From Planctomycetales bacterium (GTDB taxonomy: Bacteria; Planctomycetota; Phycisphaerae; SM23-33), in NCBI GenBank assembly GCA_030592655.1, contig JAUVIQ010000190.1:1-5777 (forward strand): a stretch of 5,777 nucleotides of DNA, read 5' to 3'. The notes below the pieces were generated by a model. It was not told the DNA's origin and did not search any database. It saw nothing but the letters and a program-made list of their open reading frames with translations. The translations under genes were made by a program, and so were the position numbers. Each line of letters starts with the position of its first letter. The first letter of the stretch is position 1. This document shows positions 1-5,444 of the stretch, one piece after another.

Positions 1-741
1 CCGTTCACCATAGACGACCTCGTCGAGCGCAACACGCTTACCGAAGCGACTGCGAATTTTCTCAAATCATGCGTCCGTGGACGGAAAAACCTCCTGATTT
101 CCGGAGGCACCGGTAGCGGAAAAACCACTACGCTGAACGTCCTTGCCAGTTTCATCAACCCGGTCGAGCGGATTGTTACAATCGAGGAGTCCGCCGAGTT
201 GCAATTGCCCCAGGAGCACGTCGTTCGCCTGGAAACCCGCCCGCCGAACATCGAAGGAAAAGGTGCTTACACTATTCACGACCTCGTTCGCAATGCTCTG
301 CGAATGAGGCCTGATCGGATCATCGTCGGCGAGGTTCGAGGACCCGAAGCCCTCGACATGCTCCAGGCGATGAACACCGGCCACGACGGTTCCATGACGA
401 CGATTCACGCCAACAATCCGTCCGATACGATGCTGCGAATGGAGACGATGGTCCTGACGGCTGTGGAAATGCCCGTCCGGGCGATCAGGGAGCAGATAGT
501 CGCCGCCATAAACCTTGTTGTGCAGATAACTCGTCTTCCCAACGGGGATCGTCGCGTTACCCACATCTCCGAGATCGTCGGTATCGACCTGGACACAAAC
601 CAGATCATCACGGAGGATATATTTATTCTTCGTCAAACCGGCGATCATACGGAGTCATCGTTGCAACATACCGGATATGTTCCCGAATTCGCCGAGGAAC
701 TGATAGAAAAAGGCTTCCTGGACCTCGAGGTGTTCACGTGA
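1..741 (+). CDS. cpaF: CpaF/TadA-family Tad pilus secretion ATPase, 5'-truncated by the window edge
   Basis: This is the C-terminal 246 residues of the type II/IV secretion ATPase (T2SSE family) that powers Flp/Tad pilus assembly from the cytoplasmic face of the inner membrane. Frame 1 is open from base 1, so the gene starts upstream; the first in-frame alternative start codon (TTG at 199) lies inside the catalytic core and is not a real start. In-window landmarks are Walker A GGTGSGKT (residues 35-42), an Asp-box-like TIEESAEL (60-67; many CpaF proteins read TIEDAAEL, so an Asp-to-Glu change), the CpaF signature LETRPPNIEGKG (77-88), Walker B region RIIVGEVRG (106-114) and the His box GHDGSMTTIHANN (127-139). 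The tail ends in the GYVPEFAEEL-type segment usual for CpaF. The stop codon overlaps the GTG start of tadB in a GTGA junction, so the two are probably translationally coupled. The family assignment is very secure; only the N-terminal domain is unseen. Confidence 0.97.
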   Translation, partial: PFTIDDLVERNTLTEATANFLKSCVRGRKNLLISGGTGSGKTTTLNVLASFINPVERIVTIEESAELQLPQEHVVRLETRPPNIEGKGAYTIHDLVRNALRMRPDRIIVGEVRGPEALDMLQAMNTGHDGSMTTIHANNPSDTMLRMETMVLTAVEMPVRAIREQIVAAINLVVQITRLPNGDRRVTHISEIVGIDLDTNQIITEDIFILRQTGDHTESSLQHTGYVPEFAEELIEKGFLDLEVFT

Positions 742-1619
742 TCTCGCTTTCACTATCACCGGCGATTATGTCGGGAACAGGGTGGTCCGCGCTGGTGGCA
801 GTGATTATTTTCATTGCCGTCGCCGGGGGAGTTATCGTCTGGGCCGAACCGTCTCGCCGGTTTATACTTCGGCGTGAAGCCTACTTCGATCGAGTCCTTC
901 GCGGAACGCTGCTGCTGGATATAGCCCCTCGGACGGTTACGATTTTATGTTTCTGCGTAATCGTATTTCTGGCGCTGATTGCGTACGTAATGTCCGGTTA
1001 TATTTTTGTAGCGGCAATCGCCGCGGGCGTCGGCGTTTTTTCACCCTGGGTGGTGCTCCGATTTCTCAAGGCCAAACGCCTGTACAGGCTTGAAGAGCAA
1101 CTCGTCGGCGGTATTCAGACGTTGACTTCCGGTGTTCGCGCCGGCCTGAACCTCGTTCAGGCGATGGACCTGCTGGCGCGCAACGACGTCAAGCCGATAA
1201 GCGAGGAGTTCTCTCACCTCGTGCGTGAATACGAGCATGGTATCTCGCTGGAAGAGGCGATGAGCAATGCTTCAAGTCGCATCGGTTCGGGTAATTACCG
1301 TCTGCTTTTCGCAGCCCTTCTGACGCACCGCGAACGGGGCGGGGACCTGGGTGGTACGCTGGATCGAATAGCCGACAGTATCCGTGAGATTTACCGCCTG
1401 GAAAAGCGCATCGAAACGCTGACAGCGCCGAACAGAACCGCCGCCAGGTGGATGGGTGCAATGCCGGCAGTAATCCTGTGCATCATGTACTTCATCGAAC
1501 CAAACGGTGTAATAATGTTGTTCACCGAAGAGGTCGGCAGACTCATCCTGCTCATTATTGTTGCGCTGAACATTGTCGGTTTCCTGTGGATACGCAGAAT
1601 AGTGGCGATTGATATTTAG
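738..1619 (+). CDS. tadB: TadB, Tad/Flp pilus inner-membrane platform protein (T2SSF domain)
   Basis: 293 residues, the usual size for TadB. Together with TadC it should form the inner-membrane platform on which CpaF acts to extrude pilin. Predicted helices lie at about residues 16-36, 66-85 and 88-107, then a cytoplasmic T2SSF (GspF-like) domain at about 123-250 beginning QLVGGIQTLTSGVRAGLNL and containing the GGDLGGTLDRIADSIR segment, then two C-terminal helices at about 240-258 and 267-286. The start is GTG at 738, overlapping the cpaF stop by four bases, with GAGG at 727-730 seven bases upstream as a Shine-Dalgarno. This is the clearest ribosome binding site among the genes of the window. 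Gene order cpaF-tadB-tadC is the standard Tad arrangement and separates TadB from TadC, since both carry T2SSF domains. Confidence 0.95.
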   Translation: MISLSLSPAIMSGTGWSALVAVIIFIAVAGGVIVWAEPSRRFILRREAYFDRVLRGTLLLDIAPRTVTILCFCVIVFLALIAYVMSGYIFVAAIAAGVGVFSPWVVLRFLKAKRLYRLEEQLVGGIQTLTSGVRAGLNLVQAMDLLARNDVKPISEEFSHLVREYEHGISLEEAMSNASSRIGSGNYRLLFAALLTHRERGGDLGGTLDRIADSIREIYRLEKRIETLTAPNRTAARWMGAMPAVILCIMYFIEPNGVIMLFTEEVGRLILLIIVALNIVGFLWIRRIVAIDI

Positions 1620-1626
1620 TGTTTAA

Positions 1627-1641
1627 GTAATTGGTAATTAG
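1627..1641. repeat. Two tandem heptamers GTAATTR in the tadB-tadC gap
   Basis: GTAATTG (1627-1633) is followed directly by GTAATTA (1634-1640) and a further G. The core TAATT-GGT-AATTA (1628-1640) is also a small AT-rich inverted repeat, too weak to call a terminator. With only two units it would be unremarkable alone. It is listed because the same gap holds a clear 7-bp array 23 bases further on. Confidence 0.55.
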
Positions 1642-1663
1642 TCAAAAAAGACCTGATACCCAC

Positions 1664-1691
1664 TTACGAATTACGAGTTACGAATTACGAA
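1664..1691. repeat. Four tandem heptamers TTACGAR abutting the tadC start
   Basis: Four contiguous 7-bp units are visible: TTACGAA (1664-1670), TTACGAG (1671-1677), TTACGAA (1678-1684) and TTACGAA (1685-1691), with one A/G difference. The array ends two bases before the ATG of tadC (1693), so it occupies the position where a Shine-Dalgarno sequence would normally be. Arrays of this kind resemble the short tandemly repeated repetitive (heptanucleotide) sequences described in filamentous cyanobacteria, although the unit sequence differs. Confidence 0.92.
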
Positions 1692-1692
1692 T

Positions 1693-2652
1693 ATGGGCAT
1701 AATTGATTTTGAGACAACTTGTGTTGCTTTGGCGTCCCTGGCGATCATTACTCCGCTGAAGATCGCAACGGTTGTGGCGATTTTCTCTTTCGTGTTCGTA
1801 TTCATCATTGCGGTTTTCGGTCAGCGAGGCCGGACCGAAATGACACCCGAACGCGAGATTGCCCTGGCGGCAGGAGCGGCTGACCGCAAGACGGTTTTCG
1901 AGATACCGCTGCTCCAGCCGGTGATGTGGCTGTTTCTGGTAATGGCCCAACGATTACCCATACCCGGATACAAGGCGAAATTCCGCAAATGGCTCGTGGC
2001 TGCGGGAAGTCCGAATTTCTATACCCCCGATGAGTTCCTCGCGGTGGCGATGTTGTGGGGTCTGGTTATCGCGATTATTCTGGAGGTTGTCAGTATCCGC
2101 TTCCTGGGCGGGCCCAGCATTGTCCTTCCGGTGGTGGGTATCCTGACCGGTCTTGTCGGCATGGCGTATCATTTGTACGGCCAGGCCTCCAAACGCCTCC
2201 AGCAGATCGGCAAACGTATGCCTTACACGCTGGACCTGATTGCCCTGGCGATGGGCGCCGGCGCGACGTTCATAGAGGCGGTCAGAACCGTCGTCGGCGA
2301 AGACCCCGAACATCCGTTCAGCGAGGAATTGAATTCCGTCCTCGCCGAAATTGACCTTGGAACCACTCGCCGACAGGCGCTGATGAATATGTCCGACCGG
2401 ATACCGCAGGAATCGTTGCGCTCCATCGTCGCAGCCATTATCCAGGCAGAGGCCCTCGGTACGCCGCTGTCGGACGTGCTGAAGCAGCAGGCGGATCTGC
2501 TGAGGCTTCAACGGTCGGTCCGGGCTGAAAAACTTGCAGCGTCGGCGTCGGTGCGTATCCTTATACCGTCGCTGCTGATATTGCTCTCGGTGGTCATGGC
2601 GGTCTTCGCCACTATAATCATCAAAGGCGTCAAGGGAGAATTGATGTTCTAA
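1693..2652 (+). CDS. tadC: TadC, Tad/Flp pilus inner-membrane platform protein (T2SSF domain)
   Basis: 319 residues, typical for TadC, the second platform protein and partner of TadB. Predicted helices are at about residues 24-42, 115-135 and 139-157, then a T2SSF domain from MPYTLDLIALAMGAGATF (residue 176) to about 285, including the AEIDLGTTRRQAL and IIQAEALGTPLSDVLKQQA segments characteristic of TadC, and a C-terminal helix at about 288-311. ATG at 1693 is chosen because the frame is closed by a TGA at 1654-1656 and this is the first start codon after it; it leaves a full N-terminal membrane segment. There is no Shine-Dalgarno: the 28 bases before the start are a heptamer array. The 73-base gap to tadB shows no terminator, so the gene is probably in the same operon. 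Confidence 0.95.
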   Translation: MGIIDFETTCVALASLAIITPLKIATVVAIFSFVFVFIIAVFGQRGRTEMTPEREIALAAGAADRKTVFEIPLLQPVMWLFLVMAQRLPIPGYKAKFRKWLVAAGSPNFYTPDEFLAVAMLWGLVIAIILEVVSIRFLGGPSIVLPVVGILTGLVGMAYHLYGQASKRLQQIGKRMPYTLDLIALAMGAGATFIEAVRTVVGEDPEHPFSEELNSVLAEIDLGTTRRQALMNMSDRIPQESLRSIVAAIIQAEALGTPLSDVLKQQADLLRLQRSVRAEKLAASASVRILIPSLLILLSVVMAVFATIIIKGVKGELMF

Positions 2653-2672
2653 TTGCGGATTGCGGATTTCAG
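2652..2672. repeat. Tandem heptamers ATTGCGG, two perfect and one degenerate, overlapping the tadC stop
   Basis: ATTGCGG (2652-2658) and ATTGCGG (2659-2665) are followed by ATTTCAG (2666-2672), which matches at four of seven positions. The first base of the array is the last base of the tadC TAA stop. It is 7 bases upstream of the CCTAGTC array, separated only by a T7 run. The two perfect units are certain; the third is my reading. Confidence 0.7.
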
Positions 2673-2679
2673 TTTTTTT

Positions 2680-2710
2680 CCTAGTCCCTAGTCCCAAGTC
2701 CCTAGTCCCT
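2680..2710. repeat. Tandem heptamer array CCTAGTC, 4.4 units, upstream of the FHA gene
   Basis: Units are CCTAGTC (2680-2686), CCTAGTC (2687-2693), CCAAGTC (2694-2700), CCTAGTC (2701-2707) and a partial CCT (2708-2710). The array is bracketed by T runs (T7 at 2673-2679, T6 at 2712-2717). On the minus strand it reads as four GGG tracts separated by exactly four bases each, which fits the canonical G-quadruplex pattern. Phrased as AGTCCCW, the unit is close to the CCCCAGT-type heptamers known from cyanobacterial short tandem repeats. Confidence 0.93.
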
Positions 2711-2728
2711 GTTTTTTACGGTTTTAAA

Positions 2729-3841
2729 ATGAGTCAGATGCATCCTGAATTAATCTTCGTAGCCGGTCCGCAAGCGGACCAGCGTATCGTACTGTCCAGT
2801 CCGGTGGCGGAACTGGGACGCGGTAGCGATGTGGACATCCTGTTCAGCGAAGAGTACGTCTCCCGAAACCAGGCACGCTATGAATTTCTTCAGGCAGGTC
2901 CTACACTGGAAAACCTCTCCAATCGGGGCACGTGGATTAATGGGAAACGCTACAAGGCCGGAAAACGCGTCCTGCTGGAGACCGGCGACCTGATCGGCGT
3001 GGGGCAGGAAACACAGATTCTTTTCGTTTCGGCCGGCGATGATCCGGATACCGCTCTTGCGACGTATCGCGCGTCCGCTGCTACCGGAAAGGACGCATTT
3101 GGACGAAAAGCCAGGTCTTTGAAACAGCCCCCTCCGCTGCCTGAGCCTCTCGAATCGGAGATTGCAGCAGAGCAGGACGAGCAGCCCGATGAGGCTGAAG
3201 CCGGGAAAAAACGTACTTCGGAGATGTCCGTTGCCGAGCGGCTCGAAAACGAGCAAAAGGCACGACGAAAAAAAATCATCATCGGCCTGGGGATATATCT
3301 GGTCGCGATAACGGTATTCGCGATTATTCTCAAAGTTCGCTCAGGCAGCCAGGAGCCGCCTTGGCTTATTCCGCCCAGACTTACCGATAATGAAATTGCG
3401 GATTTCATACGAGAGCCCATCCAAAGAACGACCAACCAACTTCGCGAGGAGGAAGAGATCAACAAGGCAGAGGGGCTGTACCAGCAGTACGGACTCAGCG
3501 ACACCTATCATCTCTACGATTGCCTTGTGGCTTTCAAGGAAGCACTGGCCTATAGCGGCAGAGCCTATTTCGACGACCCGCAACATGGATTGGAACATGG
3601 CCGGATGTATAAAGCGGTCCTGGACAAATTCACCGAGACGATCCAACAGAAGTACGAAAACGCCTACTTTCTGGAAAAGGCGGAAGAGTGGGAGCAGGCG
3701 GAAAAGGAGTTTTACGATATTCTTCGCATCTACCGCGATCAAAGCGGCGGGCTTTTTAAGAACATCCTGGCCCACTACAAGCGGGTGAAGCATTTTCAGC
3801 AGAAGAGTAAACCCAAAAAACGCGGCATCTGGGGTAGGTAA
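2729..3841 (+). CDS. FHA domain-transmembrane protein of the Tad operon, with helical/TPR-like C-terminal half
   Basis: 370 residues from ATG 2729. The N-terminal FHA domain (about residues 8-105) shows GR (30-31), SRNQA (45-49) and NLSNRGTWING (62-72); FHA domains usually bind phosphothreonine partners. By eye the canonical His of SRxH is Gln48 and the Asn of NGT is Arg66, so binding may be altered. A proline- and acid-rich linker (about 106-180) follows, then a basic patch ARRKK and one transmembrane helix (about 183-203), then about 165 residues of charged helical sequence, including a TPR-like pair of helices near the C-terminus. By the positive-inside rule the FHA domain is cytoplasmic and the C-terminal half periplasmic. 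The frame is open back to a TTG at 2660, but that extension would translate the repeat array, so I reject it; ATG 2738 is another possible start. No clear Shine-Dalgarno. It follows tadC without a terminator and precedes one, so it is probably the last Tad operon gene. Its exact role is unknown. Confidence 0.9.
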   Translation: MSQMHPELIFVAGPQADQRIVLSSPVAELGRGSDVDILFSEEYVSRNQARYEFLQAGPTLENLSNRGTWINGKRYKAGKRVLLETGDLIGVGQETQILFVSAGDDPDTALATYRASAATGKDAFGRKARSLKQPPPLPEPLESEIAAEQDEQPDEAEAGKKRTSEMSVAERLENEQKARRKKIIIGLGIYLVAITVFAIILKVRSGSQEPPWLIPPRLTDNEIADFIREPIQRTTNQLREEEEINKAEGLYQQYGLSDTYHLYDCLVAFKEALAYSGRAYFDDPQHGLEHGRMYKAVLDKFTETIQQKYENAYFLEKAEEWEQAEKEFYDILRIYRDQSGGLFKNILAHYKRVKHFQQKSKPKKRGIWGR

Positions 3842-3876
3842 GCGTAGCGCCCGTCATTATGGTCTGAACAAACTAT

Positions 3877-3908
3877 TAGCAGGTCCCGCTGGGGACCTGC
3901 TATTCTTT
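3877..3908 (+). terminator. Intrinsic terminator after the FHA gene
   Basis: A perfect inverted repeat pairs AGCAGGTCCC (3878-3887) with GGGACCTGCT (3892-3901) around a four-base loop GCTG, and one more T-A pair (3877/3902) extends the stem to 11 bp. A T-rich tail, TTCTTT, follows at 3903-3908. It lies 36 bases after the FHA stop and ends 5 bases before the next start codon. The shape is that of a rho-independent terminator for the + strand, though the U-tract is interrupted by one C, so termination may be partial. Confidence 0.85.
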
Positions 3909-3913
3909 AGAAG

Positions 3914-4849
3914 ATGAAATGGTTGCGGCATAGTATTTTGCTGGTCCTTGCCGTTGGTGTTCTTGCGGTGCTTATAGGTCGGCAGCGGTGGGGAGATCTG
4001 ACCGGCCAAGTCGATTGGCGATGGTTAATCGGAGCGGGCATCCTGTCTGCTGTGTATTGGTTCGTTCGCGTTGCTCGCTGGCGATGGATGACTGCGATGG
4101 AGGGCCGGCGCATTGGTTGGGGGCGTGCGTGGGTTTCCATGCTGGCTGGGCTTGGCGTCGGGCTTATCACGCCTGTAAGGAGCGGCGAGATCGTCCGTCC
4201 GATGTTCCTTCCGAAAGGATCGCGGGTCCGCCTGGTCGGGTGGGTTGTCATCGAGCGTATGTTCGACCTGTCAGCCGTTCTGACGTTGGGCATCCTTGGC
4301 CTGTTCTACATGGTTTTTTCCGGCGCTCTCCTGTCGGCTGGAGTGTCTGCACCGTGGTGGTTGCTGCTGGTGGCGCCGCTGCTGCTTGCATGTACGCTTG
4401 GCGTTCCGTTGCTGGTGCATTACAAACCTGACGGGCTTTGGCGGTTCCTCGCCCGCGTGTTGCCCGGAAAGGCCAGGCAATTGGCCCACGCCCGTCTGAC
4501 CTGGCGTCAGTTCGGTATCTTCTATGCCGTCTCCATCCTCGCCGAGGCGCTTTCCCTGTTGTCGGTATTTTTGTGTTTGAGTTCGCGTGGAGAGATTTCG
4601 CTGATTACCGCGACGTGCCTTGCGCCGGTGGTTGCGCTTGGAAGCCTGCTTCCCGCCGGACCGGGCGGGTTCGGTATCCGTGAAGGAACAGCCGCTTTCG
4701 TATTCGGCGTTTTTGGATTTTCCGAACCGATGATCCTGGCTGCGTATCTGTCCAATACGCTGATAATCCTGGTGATCCCCGCAGCCATTGGTGTTGCGGC
4801 GGCGTGGATTTCCGATGTAACGAAGACCTTCGTCCAAACCGCTGCTTGA
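3914..4849 (+). CDS. Flippase-like / lysylphosphatidylglycerol synthase transmembrane-domain protein
   Basis: 311 residues, nearly all hydrophobic helices (about eight), matching the LPG_synthase_TM family (formerly UPF0104; flippase-like, as in the membrane half of MprF, YbhN and AglD). Family signatures are seen in order: TPVRSGEIVRP (residues 86-96; family form GR.GE..RP), ERMFDL (114-119; family ER..DL) and PGGFGIREG (250-258; family PGG.G.REG). Members are linked to lipid or polyprenyl-phosphate transfer or flipping across the inner membrane; the substrate cannot be read from the sequence. No aminoacyltransferase domain is fused, so it is not a complete MprF. The start is ATG 3914; AGAAG lies directly against it, too close for a normal ribosome site, and the terminator hairpin ends 11 bases upstream. 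The gene 37 bases downstream encodes a GT-C glycosyltransferase, suggesting a shared lipid-linked sugar pathway. Confidence 0.9.
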   Translation: MKWLRHSILLVLAVGVLAVLIGRQRWGDLTGQVDWRWLIGAGILSAVYWFVRVARWRWMTAMEGRRIGWGRAWVSMLAGLGVGLITPVRSGEIVRPMFLPKGSRVRLVGWVVIERMFDLSAVLTLGILGLFYMVFSGALLSAGVSAPWWLLLVAPLLLACTLGVPLLVHYKPDGLWRFLARVLPGKARQLAHARLTWRQFGIFYAVSILAEALSLLSVFLCLSSRGEISLITATCLAPVVALGSLLPAGPGGFGIREGTAAFVFGVFGFSEPMILAAYLSNTLIILVIPAAIGVAAAWISDVTKTFVQTAA

Positions 4850-4886
4850 CAGCGCGCCCGCGTCGGAATAAGTTTCCGGTAGCCAA

Positions 4887-5444
4887 ATGGACGCTATCCC
4901 TTCAAATAATAACGCTGTCGGACGAGGCAGGACATTTCTCGACGTGGTGTTGGTCTTATTGGTCGTAGCGATTGTGATTAGCATAGCGGCGACCGGACCT
5001 TCGACCACCTATGCTTACGCCCAGTTACAGCAGATCGGCGCGGTCGTAGGCTCTATCGAGAGCGGTAACTGGCTGCTTCCGAGGGATCATCTGGGTGGCC
5101 TGGCGATAAAACCGCAACTTTACGCCTGGCTTGATGGGCCGGTGCTTATGCTCACCGGCATCTACAACGATTTCACATTCCGCCTGCCGACGGTGTTGGC
5201 ATCCTTTGTTACCGGCGTGCTGGTGTATTTCCTTGGTCGGCGATGGTATGGCCGGCGTGTTGGCCTGCTGGCTGCGTGCCTGTGGGCGACTGCCCAGCAC
5301 ATGGGCAAAATGACCTACGTCGCCGTAACGGACATGCTTCTGTCGCTATGGATACTTATCGCGATCATGTGCGCCGACAGGCTGTTGTTTCATCGCGCGC
5401 CGCGCGGGCAGCGATGGAAATGGGCGGTTGGGCTTGGGTGGTGA
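4887..5444 (+). CDS. ArnT/PMT-type GT-C glycosyltransferase, N-terminal part ended by an apparent frameshift
   Basis: 185 residues forming the N-terminal part of an integral-membrane glycosyltransferase of the ArnT/PMT-like kind (PMT_2 family), enzymes that take a sugar from a polyprenyl-phosphate donor on the periplasmic side. It has a first helix at about residues 17-36, a periplasmic loop with SGNWLLPRD (59-67) and KPQLYAWL (75-82; family form KPPLYYWL), then FRLPTVLASFVTGVLVYFLG and the GRRVGLLAA...TDMLLSLW stretch usual for the family. The acidic pair common at the start of the first loop is not seen; the sequence there is GPSTTYAYAQ. The protein stops at TGA 5442-5444 in the middle of a helix, whereas relatives run to about 450-600 residues. 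The next part of the family pattern continues in another frame, so I regard this as one gene interrupted at about 5436-5444. ATG 4887 follows the flippase-like gene by 37 bases without a clear Shine-Dalgarno. Confidence 0.85.
   Translation: MDAIPSNNNAVGRGRTFLDVVLVLLVVAIVISIAATGPSTTYAYAQLQQIGAVVGSIESGNWLLPRDHLGGLAIKPQLYAWLDGPVLMLTGIYNDFTFRLPTVLASFVTGVLVYFLGRRWYGRRVGLLAACLWATAQHMGKMTYVAVTDMLLSLWILIAIMCADRLLFHRAPRGQRWKWAVGLGW

Noticed and set aside
67..648. Minus-strand open frame of 193 codons opposite cpaF
   Set aside because: It is a shadow of the highly conserved CpaF catalytic core, with no recognisable domain of its own.
1628..1640. Small inverted repeat TAATT-GGT-AATTA after tadB as a terminator
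   Set aside because: The stem is only 5 A-T/T-A pairs, with no adjoining T tract on the + strand; it is more simply two heptamer units.
1627..1691. Possible CRISPR-like array
   Set aside because: The units are 7 bp and directly contiguous without spacers; they are simple tandem repeats, not repeat-spacer units.
738..2652. TadB and TadC as a recent tandem duplication
   Set aside because: Both have T2SSF domains, but their sequences are widely divergent; this is the ancient paralogy present in all Tad systems.
1954..2697. Long minus-strand open frame of 247 codons opposite tadC
   Set aside because: It is antisense to a well-supported TadC frame, its composition is Arg/Gln/His/Asp-rich as expected for the complement of a hydrophobic gene, and it reads through the repeat arrays. 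No domain is recognisable.
2659..3407. A 13-base match, ATTGCGGATTTCA, shared by the repeat region (2659-2671) and the FHA coding sequence (3395-3407)
   Set aside because: In the gene it encodes ordinary sequence (EIADFI). A 13-base match within 5.8 kb is not rare by chance, and there is no extended similarity around it.
4271..5008. Minus-strand open frame of 245 codons opposite the flippase-like and glycosyltransferase genes
   Set aside because: It spans two real genes on the other strand, is rich in Arg/Gln/Gly/Thr without any motif, and has no plausible ribosome site.
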